Positions 10,441-19,107 of a stretch of DNA of 64,000 bases are shown piece by piece. How positions within the stretch are numbered: the first letter of the stretch is position 1; each line of letters starts with the position of its first letter. The translations under genes and the position numbers were made by a program. Source of the DNA: Diplodia intermedia. Lineage: Eukaryota; Ascomycota; Dothideomycetes; Botryosphaeriales; Botryosphaeriaceae. A model generated the notes under the pieces. It did not search any database and had not been told where the DNA came from. It saw only the letters and a program-made list of their open reading frames with translations. The stretch is from positions 496,001 through 560,000 of the forward strand of contig JAKEKT010000008.1 in assembly GCA_021495925.1 (NCBI GenBank), given 5' to 3'.

Positions 10441-11242
10441 TTACCAGGGAAGCTCCTGCCCATCCCTGTGCCAGAATTTCCCAGTGTCTTCAAGCTTCTT
10501 GCTCACCAAGATCTTGTACAGCTTCCCAGCGACCTCATCGGGATCCACCAACCCAGGAACCGGGCCCAATTGTGCCGCCATGGCAGTCCGGACCATGCCC
10601 GGGTGCAAGATGACGACGACCACGCCCTTGTCCTTCAGCTCAACGGACAGGTTCTTGCAGATCATGTTCAGCGCCGTCTTCGACGAGCGGTAGGCATAGT
10701 TGCCGCCGGAGCTGTTGTCCGCGATGCTGCCCACGCGGCTGGAGACGTAGCCCAGGCGCGGGGCGGACGACTTGAGGACGTTGGGCAGGAACGCCTGCGT
10801 CAGCAACAGCGGGCCGAAGGTGTTGACGGCGAAAGTCTTGGAGAGGGAGCCGGCGTTTATGGTGCTGAGCGAGTCGTGCTCCGGGTCTATTACGCCTGCA
10901 ACGGAGAAGACTCATGTCAGCATTCGGTGCGATCTATAGGGTCGGGGTGCGGCTTTGACGTACCGGCTACGTTGAGCAGCAGATCCAGCGGGCCGTCGCC
11001 GTATTGCTGTTTGAATTCGTGGATGGCGTCCTCCGACGTGACGTCCAGCCGAGACGTCTTGCAGCCCAAACTCTTCAGCTTCTCACCATCTTGAACGTCA
11101 ACGGCATGAACATCGTATCCCTGGTTTTCCATGAGTCTGGATACTTTTCAAGTGCAAGAGCCGAATATACCTCTTTGATCAGGACTTTGGCGAACTCGTG
11201 GCCAATTCCAGAATTAGCTCCTGTAATGATGGCAGTCGGCAT
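10441..11242 (-). CDS. short-chain dehydrogenase/reductase, C-factor/sniffer-like
   Basis: NAD(P)-dependent oxidoreductase of the classical SDR family; substrate unknown. Exons on the minus strand are 11242-11171, 11120-10964 and 10895-10441 (227 aa), with introns of 50 and 68 nt (donors GTATAT and GTACGT). Motifs in order: TGANSGIG cofactor loop (7-14), LDV acidic turn (49-51), NVAG (74-77), a catalytic Ser in YVSSRVGS (126-133), the YRSSK catalytic pair (Y145, K149), and HPGMVRT after the active site. It is compact and soluble with no targeting signal. It is divergent from another SDR gene at 12016, but the two proteins belong to different subgroups, so this is not a recent tandem duplication. 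Confidence 0.9.
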
Positions 11243-11303
11243 TGTATTTCAGTGCAAACAGAGTTTAACTGTTGGCTTTCGAGAGGCTTTTCCGAAGATT
11301 CCT

Positions 11304-11315
11304 ACATATATATAG
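11304..11315 (-). promoter_or_regulatory. TATA box for SDR gene
   Basis: A run of TA dinucleotides (TATATATA, about 11306-11313) lies 60-70 nt upstream of the ATG at 11242 on the minus strand, in an otherwise non-repetitive flank. Confidence 0.55.
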
Positions 11316-12015
11316 CCTTTGAAATTCACGAAAAGTGACGCGGATGAGGGGAAGAGCTGACAAATGCATGGATGCGGGGATGACATCACGTTCGACTGAT
11401 GTTTCTGGTTGCCTGCTGCCATATTTCAAAGCTATACTGGCTCTGCAAGACACCCTCCGGCCTCCTCACTCCAAAAATCAGCAATGTGACTTTCCAAAAC
11501 CCCTCGAAAATGGCGAAGTAGATGTATACCATTTGTTTTCGAGGCCGCGGTTAAAGTCGTTGCCGCTGCAAGTGTATTCTGTTTCACTCCGCAGTTGGGG
11601 TATTGTTCTTTCGCCTTCAATAATGACATGGCTTCACGATGCAACCGTCGTTTTTCCAGCAGGGGTTGCAAAGAAACTGAAGGGAGTCTGGACGTTGGTT
11701 ACGGAAAGAGCTACCTTTGCAGGTCATGAGTGCGCCGTTAATTAAGCTAATATGAATCGAGTGATACGAGCGTAAGCATTTCGATGATCAGGGCACTGCT
11801 CGCCAATAGATGTAGGCAGAAAGCGAAACTAGTAGTGTATGTGGAAGGTGTTGGAAATGCCGCGGCGATGCTAGCTGGAATACGTAGCGTAAATGACGCT
11901 CGCCGAGGCACAGGGTTCCTGGTGGGGAAGCTCAGACACAACTCAACTCACCTTCCGCCATCATGCTTCCGTCTTCTCCGCTCCACTGCAACAAGCATCA
12001 CTTCAGCTCGCAAAC
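11316..12015. other. divergent intergenic region between two SDR genes
   Basis: About 700 bp upstream of both SDR genes. No gene is seen. Short frames at 11335-11745 (+) and 11432-11671 (-) overlap each other on opposite strands and have no recognisable content. Confidence 0.4.
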
Positions 12016-13147
12016 ATGGCCGATACGCGCAAGACTGTCCTGATCACCGGGTAAATTCCGCGTCTACGGCTTCCCTTCAACGTATTGCTGACCGCTCGTG
12101 CGCACAGCTGCTCGTCCGGCATTGGCCACAGCCTTGCTAGAGAATTCCACGCGAAAGGTTTCTTTCCAAGAGCCCACCGCCGCACATCTCGCGTCCCCGG
12201 CTGATACAGTGGCCTCCCACAGGCCTACGCGTCTTCGCATCTGCCCGCCGTACCGAGGCCATCGCCGACCTCGCCGAGCTGGGCATCGAAACCGTTGCTC
12301 TCGAAGTCGACAAGCCCGACAGCGTCCAGCAGGTGCGCCGCGAGATTGAGGAGCTCACCGGCGGAAAGCTGGACGTCTTGGTCAACATTGCCGGCCGCAA
12401 TTACACCGTACCTGCGCTCGACGTGGACCAGAGCGAGGTGCAGCAGACATTCGAGGTCAACGTGTTCTCCGTCATGCGCATGTGCCAGGAATTTGCGCCG
12501 CTGTTGATAGAGGCCAAGGGTACCATTGTGCAGATCGGCAGTTTGGCTGGCGTCATGTGAGTGCCTGGCGATAACGTACGATTAGTGTATGTGCTGACTG
12601 TTTGCGCAGGCCGTATGTTTTCGGAAGTACGTCGACCGCATGGTGTACCGGTCGAGTCCGCTGCTGACATCTGCTTAGGCGTCTACAACGCATCAAAGGC
12701 CGCCCTCCATGCGTACAGCAACACCCTCCGCGTCGAGCTCTCGCCGTTCGGTGTGCGTGTCGTCACTATCATTACTGGCGGCATCAAATCCAACATTGCG
12801 CGCACCGACCGCCAGCTTCCGGAGGACTCGTACTACATCCCTCTCAATGAGGAATATCAGAGGCGTTTGAAGCACAGCCAGGAAGGCGCTATGCCCAGCG
12901 ACGACTATGCTAAGAGCGTCGTCTCCAAGGTGCTCAAGTCCAGCCCGCCGAAGTGGGTATGGGAGGGCAACAAGTCTTGGGCGGTGTGGTTCCTCAGCAC
13001 CTTCCTTCCCAAGAGCATCATGGTCAGTTTGACTCAAGAGTATGCTGCGGGGCCATCACTAACAGGACTTCATAGGATGCTGTGTTCTTCCGCATGTTCA
13101 ACCTCTGGAAGCTCATTGGAACAACAAGGTCGAAGAAGACTGCGTAA
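12016..13147 (+). CDS. AYR1: AYR1-like NADPH-dependent 1-acyldihydroxyacetone-phosphate reductase (SDR)
   Basis: SDR of the group that includes yeast Ayr1, which reduces 1-acyl-DHAP to lysophosphatidate at the ER/lipid-droplet surface. Six exons: 12016-12050, 12108-12157, 12223-12556, 12610-12626 (a 17-nt micro-exon), 12679-13022 and 13076-13147 (283 aa). All junctions keep frame; the last intron has a CACTAAC branch site. Motifs: TGCSSGIG (11-18), NIAG (83-86), IGSLAG active-site Ser, and YNASK (Y148, K152). The C-terminal part includes a hydrophobic helix around WAVWFLSTFLPKSIM, typical of membrane-associated Ayr1 relatives. The second intron has a weak donor (GTTTCT), so that boundary is the least certain. 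The family is firm; the exact substrate is inferred. Confidence 0.85.
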
Positions 13148-13332
13148 GAATTGTCTCTTTCATGTGCCATTCGCTTTTTGCGCTGCTGTACAATATCCAC
13201 TGTGTCGCACGTTTTACTCGATCGGTAAGGAGTCGGAGTTCAAGGAAACATGAGCCAGTACAAATACAACAAACATTGCTCAGGGCCCTCGTCAAGTGGA
13301 GACGATGAAGTATGATCGGGTTCTCGTATTCT

Positions 13333-14244
13333 TCACTTACTCGTGCCGCCTAGAATCTGCTCATACCAAATGGCTACTTCAGCATCGTCTTGGAAACCAG
13401 TGAACGGCTTACCCACGACTTTTCCACGGCTGTCGAACTTGACGCCCTCTGTCGCCAGGAGCCTCCTTTTCTCGGCCGCGTGCTTTCCCTCTTCGCCCCA
13501 ATCACCGCCGAACCCACCAATCCGTCCATCGTGGGCCAAAACCCGGTGACAGGGCACAGTGGGTGCAAAGGGGTTGTTGCGCATGGCATTGCCGATTGCT
13601 CTTGCACTGCACTTGTGGTGATTTGCGGTGATGTATGAACCCATGGCCCCGTAAGTGCTGTAGCGGCCACGCGGTATGTAAGTCAGGAGAATAAGGGCAA
13701 AGCGGCGGAAGGGTGTGAGGTCGTTCGATGAAGCAATTGTGTCCCTGGCCTGGAGTATTTCTAGCGTGGGGGGTGCGGTCTTGGTCGATTCAGTTCTGGG
13801 GCCATCGCCGAAGAAATGACTTCGTATGTCCTCGGTCTCTGATGCCGTCTTCGGCTTCTTCACCCCCCTCGGAGACGGCTCTCCTCCCGACTCGGCGTGC
13901 TTTCTCTTCGGTCCGCCTTTGCCTCTCAGTTCGAGGCTCCGTTGGTTCAGCTCGTCAAGATTCGCCTCGCCGTTTGCTATTTTCCGGCCCAGACTCAAAG
14001 CAGCCTGGAGCTGTTGTTCTGACATTTTCTTGACGGCCGGGGTACCGACGCGCTCCATCCACGGTTTGTCTCGCCCGACAGCATTGTCCAAGATTATACG
14101 GGCGAAGCAGTGGTCCAGCACAACAGGCCATTTGGACTGGGCTTTGTCACGAGCCTTTGCTAAGCGTGGCAGCTCGTCCGCGTAGAGGGCCGACCATAGC
14201 TGCTGAAGCTGACTCCGGTCTTCGGGTTGGGAGACGGGGGCCAT
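13333..14244 (-). CDS. O6-alkylguanine-DNA alkyltransferase (methylated-DNA-protein cysteine methyltransferase)
   Basis: Suicide DNA-repair protein that transfers alkyl groups from O6-alkylguanine to its own cysteine. The intronless frame gives 303 aa from the ATG at 14244; the open frame continues upstream but only into low-complexity sequence. Residues about 180-300 form the ATase domain, with the active-site motif PCHRV (C232), an upstream helix-turn-helix containing SARAIGNAMRNNPF, and GRIGGFGGD after the active site. The first ~110 residues (LDHCFARIILDNAVGRDKPW...SLGRKIANGE) and a charged linker (KRKHAESGG...GVKKPKT, NLS-like) make it longer than bacterial Ogt or yeast MGT1. It is divergent from the PAL gene. 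Confidence 0.9.
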   Translation of the reverse strand: MAPVSQPEDRSQLQQLWSALYADELPRLAKARDKAQSKWPVVLDHCFARIILDNAVGRDKPWMERVGTPAVKKMSEQQLQAALSLGRKIANGEANLDELNQRSLELRGKGGPKRKHAESGGEPSPRGVKKPKTASETEDIRSHFFGDGPRTESTKTAPPTLEILQARDTIASSNDLTPFRRFALILLTYIPRGRYSTYGAMGSYITANHHKCSARAIGNAMRNNPFAPTVPCHRVLAHDGRIGGFGGDWGEEGKHAAEKRRLLATEGVKFDSRGKVVGKPFTGFQDDAEVAIWYEQILGGTSK

Positions 14245-14956
14245 GAGTGGCAGGTTGCGGTGTGCAGCGCAGTGTGACGCGCGGGGTTCGGGGTGCAGCT
14301 GGCGGCGCGATGGATGACGCGCACGCGGTGCCTGACTCGTGGGAGCTCCTCGCCCTCCCCGCGCTTTCCTCCACCCTCGCGCGGCTCTCCGAGATCGCCC
14401 ACCGCTATTGCTTCCGCGATCCGCGCGGCGCCTTCTCCTGGCTATTCTCTTCTCGGCCGGGCCAAGAGCCTCACATGCTCGCAGCAAAGGTGCTGCCGGC
14501 ACTAAGCGACGATGTGCCCGGACTCTGTTTGCGGCGGGCCCCAGCAGGCTACATGACAGAGACCACCAGTGCTGATCGGTGTGATGGATTCTGTGGGTGC
14601 AGGCAGGCGTGGCCACGGCTCCTGCCCGCGTGCGGCAGCCTCGCGCCTTCTCGCGGCTCGAGGACACGCATCAGAGTGACACAGCACCGCCGTTTGCTGC
14701 CAGGGATGCGCCAGCAGGGTCAAAATTGCGCAGGAGACCGTTTCCAAGCGCGCAATTGACCATGAACAACGTCCGCAACGCTCCGTCGCCCATGGAGGCG
14801 CCCACGCGTCGAGCCGGCATCTTGCATACACCGCGCCTTTCACCGGTTCCAGAAGCATTGTTCCCTGCAGCTTCCGCCACGCATATAACCCCAACTCTCT
14901 TGGCCTTCCCCTTACACTGCCCCATCCACCAGCTTCCTCCCCCACTCGCTACCGAA
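14245..14956. promoter_or_regulatory. divergent promoter region, alkyltransferase / PAL
   Basis: About 710 bp upstream of both genes. A TATA-like box at 14884-14889 is assigned to PAL. Open frames in the region (for example 14502-14945 on the minus strand) are not supported. Confidence 0.5.
14884..14889 (+). promoter_or_regulatory. TATA box for PAL
   Basis: CATATAAC context, 73 nt upstream of the ATG at 14957. It argues against starting the protein at the in-frame ATG at 14763, which would place the TATA box inside the coding region. Confidence 0.55.
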
Positions 14957-17149
14957 ATGGGTGAACTCGGCCAGTCAAGCGCAAAGGCTTCGGCCGCCCA
15001 TGCTCGCTGCACATACGACTCTTGGGCGAGATTAAGAGAGCATCTCGACCATTCTACCGTGGCTCTTGACGGAGAATCACTCCAGATTCCTGGCCTCGTC
15101 GCCGTCGCCAGACATGGCTCCAAACCGGTCATTGACAAGTCAGCCCACCTTGTGGCGAGGATTACAGAGAGTGTCGAGATGCTCCAGCGCCACCTCGACA
15201 GGGGTGACCTGGTCTACGGTAACTCTATCTCTCACCCAATCATGTTCACGCAAAAAGAAACTCACACTTTCTCAGGAGTGAATACTGGCTACGGCGGCAG
15301 CGCTGATACTCGCACCAATGACGTCGTCTCCCTTCAAAGTGCTCTTATTCAACACCAGCAAAGCGGCATCATCTCTAGTAACGACACCGGAAGGCCCTTT
15401 CTCGGCCAGCAGCAGGGCGCCCTTCACCATGTCGACGATTACGGCACATTGTCCATGCCCACTTCCTGGGTGAAGGGCTTGATGCTTCAGCGTGTGAACA
15501 GCATTGTGCGTGGTCACTCGGCTGTCTCCCTTGCCGTCATCGAAGCCATCATGAGCCTGCTGGAGCACGACATCACTCCGGTCATCCCTCTACGTGGAAG
15601 CATATCCGCCTCTGGAGATCTGCAGCCACTCTCGTATGTTGCCGGCGCCATTCAGGGGAGCCCCGACATTTTTGTTCGTGTTGGAACCCCCTCTCACATC
15701 ATGCCTGCCAGCGTGGCATTGCAGTCCCACAATCTGCAGCCGGTTGTCCTTGCTGCTAAAGAAGGTCTTGGGCTACTAAACGGCACATCTGCCTCCGGTT
15801 CCGTGGCATCCCTTGTGATTTACGAAACCAACCACCTAGCCGTCCTTACACAAACACTTACTGCCATGGCCGTGGAGGCTCTCAAAGGAACTGCAGAGTC
15901 CTTCAGTCCTTTCATCGCCAAGGTACGGCCACACAGGGGTCAAGTAGAGGTGGCTTCGAACATCTACGGATTCCTTCAGGGCTCACGTCTTTCTTCGGGT
16001 CTCGACGGTGAAAAGGACATGCACCTGGCCGGATTATGCCAGGATCGCTACCCGTTGCGCACCTCATCCCAGTGGATAGGACCGCAGCTTGAAGATCTTC
16101 TTCTTGCCACCGAGCAAATTTCCGTGGAACTAAATTCAACTACCGACAACCCATTGATGGACGTCAACACCGACCTTATCCACCATGGCGGCAATTTCCA
16201 AGCAGCTTCTATCACTTCGGCCATGGAGAAAGTTCGCACTTCAATCCAGATGTTTGGCAAGCTGCTCTTCGCCCAGGGAACCGAACTTCTCAACTCCAGC
16301 TTAAGCAGAGGCCTACCTCCAAATCTCGCAGCGGATGACCCAAGTCTGAGCTTCACCTGCAAAGGAATCGACATTAACCTTGCCGCCTACATGTCTGAGC
16401 TTGCGTATCTTGCCAACCCCGTCAGCAACCATGTACAGAGTGCCGAAGTTCACAACCAGGCTGTAAACTCGGTGGCCCTCATCTCAGCCCGTTATACTTT
16501 TCAGAGCATCGAAGTCCTCAGTCAGATGTGCGCGGCTTACCTCTACGCTCTCTGCCAAGCTCTCGACCTCCGCGTCCTGCAATCAAAATTCCTTGAAGAG
16601 ACGTACGATTCGTTCAACCATATCGTCATCAAAGCTCTGAACAGCGCTGATCCTAATCACGAGAGCTTTGTAGACCCCAAGGGGGTTCAAGAAGAGGTTT
16701 GGGCTGTGTTGAAGGACAAGTGGAACGCTTCGACTAATGAGGATCTTTTGCCTCGTGCAGCCAGCGCTGCTCGCGCTGCCGCAATGATGTTTTCATACCG
16801 AATTCCCAACTCTTCTGTCGATGCTCAATCTTTCGAAAAGTCCATTCAGAGCGTGTTACAGCAGAACTATGCGGGGTTGCGTACACGCATGTTCGAAGAA
16901 CACAAGGACCTCACGCCTGCGTACCTCGGCCAAGCTTCAAGGAAGATTTATCGTTTCGTGCGCGTAGAGCTTGGTGTTCCTTTCCACAGGGGCTTGGTGG
17001 ACTGCCCGGAATATGGGAGTCGGACTTCTGGTGACGACAGTAGGCGGAAGATGACGGTTGGCAGCTGGATCAGTGTCATCTATGAGGCGCTGAGAGGGGG
17101 ATTGCTGCACAAGCCGATCATGGAGGCGCTTGTGGAAAATGGTGTTTGA
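14957..17149 (+). CDS. PAL: phenylalanine ammonia-lyase (PAL; MIO-dependent aromatic amino-acid lyase)
   Basis: Deaminates L-phenylalanine (possibly tyrosine) to trans-cinnamate; a cytosolic homotetramer in the family. Exons are 14957-15218 and 15276-17149 (711 aa). The 57-nt intron (GTAACT...TCAG) is in frame without stops. Only its removal restores LVYGVNTGYGGSADTRT, the conserved catalytic-Tyr loop. The MIO prosthetic group forms from the Ala-Ser-Gly triad at about residues 199-201 in ISASGDLQPLSY. Other family blocks: NGTSAS, STTDNPLMD, GGNFQA, SNHVQSAEVHNQAVNS. Length is typical of fungal PAL. The selectivity position in the loop near LALV...I cannot be judged with certainty, so tyrosine or histidine lyase activity is not excluded, although overall similarity is to PAL. 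An in-frame upstream ATG at 14763 is possible but unlikely. Confidence 0.93.
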   Translation: MGELGQSSAKASAAHARCTYDSWARLREHLDHSTVALDGESLQIPGLVAVARHGSKPVIDKSAHLVARITESVEMLQRHLDRGDLVYGNSISHPIMFTQKETHTFSGVNTGYGGSADTRTNDVVSLQSALIQHQQSGIISSNDTGRPFLGQQQGALHHVDDYGTLSMPTSWVKGLMLQRVNSIVRGHSAVSLAVIEAIMSLLEHDITPVIPLRGSISASGDLQPLSYVAGAIQGSPDIFVRVGTPSHIMPASVALQSHNLQPVVLAAKEGLGLLNGTSASGSVASLVIYETNHLAVLTQTLTAMAVEALKGTAESFSPFIAKVRPHRGQVEVASNIYGFLQGSRLSSGLDGEKDMHLAGLCQDRYPLRTSSQWIGPQLEDLLLATEQISVELNSTTDNPLMDVNTDLIHHGGNFQAASITSAMEKVRTSIQMFGKLLFAQGTELLNSSLSRGLPPNLAADDPSLSFTCKGIDINLAAYMSELAYLANPVSNHVQSAEVHNQAVNSVALISARYTFQSIEVLSQMCAAYLYALCQALDLRVLQSKFLEETYDSFNHIVIKALNSADPNHESFVDPKGVQEEVWAVLKDKWNASTNEDLLPRAASAARAAAMMFSYRIPNSSVDAQSFEKSIQSVLQQNYAGLRTRMFEEHKDLTPAYLGQASRKIYRFVRVELGVPFHRGLVDCPEYGSRTSGDDSRRKMTVGSWISVIYEALRGGLLHKPIMEALVENGV

Positions 17150-17612
17150 GAGTATCTTCCCGGAAATTTTTACGGGAGTTTGTTCGGGGATAAGGCTGAT
17201 ATTAGCAGGTTAGCTGGATATGTGACTCTTGCTGACAGCTTAAACAGCTGTAGATATGTGTGAGTGGCTTGAATACAATGATAGATATTTGTTCTACAGA
17301 TCGTGCCTCGTTTACAGGTGCTAATTGGTATAGCAACTACGCGGAAGTCTGTCTCCTTTCTTTTTCCTTGACCCTGCGATTCGAATTGCCCATAGTCTTT
17401 AGAGCGACATGTGACGTCATTTGGCATTACTTATTTCCATAATTCAGTCAAGTTGAAATCTCTTGCTATTTGCAGATTTGGGGTTCCTCGAAAAACTTAA
17501 GGGTGGCGGCGTCGGCGCTGACGGTCGCTGACGGCGCTGCCGGCGCACAGCTGCGTGCCAGCCAGTAAGGCCTGTGCATAACCCAGAGTCGTCCCTTCTG
17601 CTGTTCCGTTAC
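17150..17612. other. intergenic, PAL 3' flank
   Basis: About 460 bp of moderately AT-rich sequence after the PAL stop. No gene is seen. Confidence 0.4.
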
Positions 17613-17764
17613 GTCGCGCATGGGGTTATGCGTCAACACGGGGTTATGCGTCAAGCCAATAGAGTATTGATCCGACTCGATCCGACTCCGTTATTCATCG
17701 CCGAGGAAATACCATGATTGGCTTGACGCATAACCCCGTGTTGACGCATAACCCCATGCGCGAC
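17613..17764. repeat. 48-bp perfect inverted repeat (foldback element) made of 18-bp units
   Basis: The left arm 17613-17660 and the right arm 17717-17764 are exact reverse complements over 48 bp, separated by a 56-nt spacer (17661-17716). Each arm contains two copies of GGGGTTATGCGTCAA (left arm at 17622-17636 and 17640-17654) spaced 18 bp apart, framed by GTCGCGCAT and GCCAAT. The spacer has its own 10-bp tandem repeat (TCCGACTCGA then TCCGACTCCG, 17671-17690). Complementarity stops abruptly on both outer and inner sides. I find no clear target-site duplication next to the arms. A foldback/MITE-like element, a hairpin RNA precursor, or a cluster of binding sites for a DNA-binding protein are all possible. 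Confidence 0.85.
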
Positions 17765-18069
17765 AGTAGGGATGCGGCATCCGATTGCCACAAGGATTTT
17801 AGGCCAATCATAAACGGCGTGCGATCCGCACTTCCATACAGAACTCGCTCAAGTCAAAAGGTCCTCTCATAGAGAGAATAAATGGGGTGCCGTCCACATT
17901 TCTTCCCTGCTCTACCTTTTATCTTATTATCTTCCTTCAGTTCTAGGTAAGCCAATCAGAATCAGTCCCACTATACATTCGTCATTCAGCCACGATGTTT
18001 TCGTTTCAACCTAGAAAATCTGCACAATTGTATTAATAGTACAAATAGCTTCTCTACACATCATCATCT
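17765..18069. promoter_or_regulatory. upstream region of zinc-finger gene B
   Basis: About 300 bp between the inverted repeat and the ATG at 18070, AT-richer towards the gene. It presumably carries the promoter. No canonical TATA box is obvious. Confidence 0.4.
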
Positions 18070-18780
18070 ATGAAAAAACCGATGCCTCCCGCGATATACT
18101 GGTGTCCGTTCTGTCAGGACAAGCTGTACAAGAGCAAAGGGAACCTCAACAACCACGTCATGCAGGACCATGAGCCCCAGAAGCAGCACTACTGTCACGG
18201 ATGCAACAGATCATGGAACATTGCTCTGGGCTGCACTCGTCACCTTCGCAAGTCCGGCTGCTCGAGCAGCAATCTGGAGACAAGACACCACGAATCGAAG
18301 AAGAGCCTCTACGCCTGCGGCATATGCGTCAGAGTCTTCGACGACTTCAGCCTCCGCCAAGACCACCTCGTCGCTCACCAACAGGAGGGAGCGCAGAGAG
18401 CGTCGTGGAGCATGGACAATGTGATGCGCAGCTTACTAGCTTACCCATCTATCGCCGACCGATGGCGCGCCGCGGTCCAAAGGAAGTCGAACAACAGCAT
18501 GGATGTGAACTCTCAGTGGCAGCCTCGCTGGGACTGGGGTAACCCGCAGACAGGAGAAGTCGTCACAGCACTGGAATACACGCGCTTCGACAACCAGCAA
18601 GAGCTCGACCAGCTTCTGGACACCTCCTTGTCGACGCTGACCTCCGCGAGTGAGGCACAACTCCGAACAATTGGCCACGAGGAGCGGCCGAGCCTCGATG
18701 CGGCAGTGGACTTTGGTGCCTTTCGCGAGGAAGATCTGGAGAGCTTCTTGATGCGTCAGCTCGAAGAATACCCCTTGTAA
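18070..18780 (+). CDS. fungal C2H2-type zinc-finger protein (paralogue B)
   Basis: A 236-aa paralogue of the gene at 2480-3226. It has the same three Cys/His modules: WCPFC...LNNHVMQDH; CHGC...TRHLRKSGC (C2HC); and CGIC...HLVAH. A conserved region with WS-D-VM-SLL-YPSIA and a C-terminal acidic tail follow. Probably DNA- or RNA-binding; role unknown. The stop lies inside a good donor (TTGTAAGT at 18775-18782). Removing a 54-nt intron (18777-18830, ending GAAG) would replace the stop with Ser-Phe-Glu and end at 18843, so the last residues are uncertain. The start is chosen because the fingers begin 10 residues later, as in paralogue A. The inverted repeat lies about 300 bp upstream. Confidence 0.75.
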   Translation: MKKPMPPAIYWCPFCQDKLYKSKGNLNNHVMQDHEPQKQHYCHGCNRSWNIALGCTRHLRKSGCSSSNLETRHHESKKSLYACGICVRVFDDFSLRQDHLVAHQQEGAQRASWSMDNVMRSLLAYPSIADRWRAAVQRKSNNSMDVNSQWQPRWDWGNPQTGEVVTALEYTRFDNQQELDQLLDTSLSTLTSASEAQLRTIGHEERPSLDAAVDFGAFREEDLESFLMRQLEEYPL

Positions 18781-19107
18781 GTTTCACCATTGTACGAGTT
18801 CGGCTTCCTGAATGATGCTCACCGTTGAAGGTCGTTTGAATAGGATATGCATTGAAGAGACGAAAAGTGGTCAATGGGCGCTAGAAGAGAAGGCGGGATT
18901 GGCGTGAAGTCTAGTACCATGTTGGTGTCATTCTCCTTGGGCGAACCCATTCGGATATGTTTTCTCCTAGCTGATGGAACGAATTATGGTAACGAATTAT
19001 GACTCTGTTTTTTTGCAAGGGCGCCATAAACGAACTGGCTTGCATGCTGGTTGCTTTCCTTAGACGTTTGTGAACTTCGTTTCACTTGCTAATGTCTGTG
19101 ACCTTTA
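18781..19107. other. convergent intergenic region
   Basis: About 330 bp between the zinc-finger B gene and the DPH1 stop; 3' UTRs only, as far as I can see. Confidence 0.4.

Noticed and set aside
14763..14956. N-terminal extension of PAL from the ATG at 14763
   Set aside because: Would include the TATA box; the extra 65 residues are low complexity and not typical of PAL.
17605..17772. Target-site duplication flanking the inverted repeat
   Set aside because: The flanks (GTTAC before, AGTAG after) do not form a convincing direct repeat, so I did not call a transposon.
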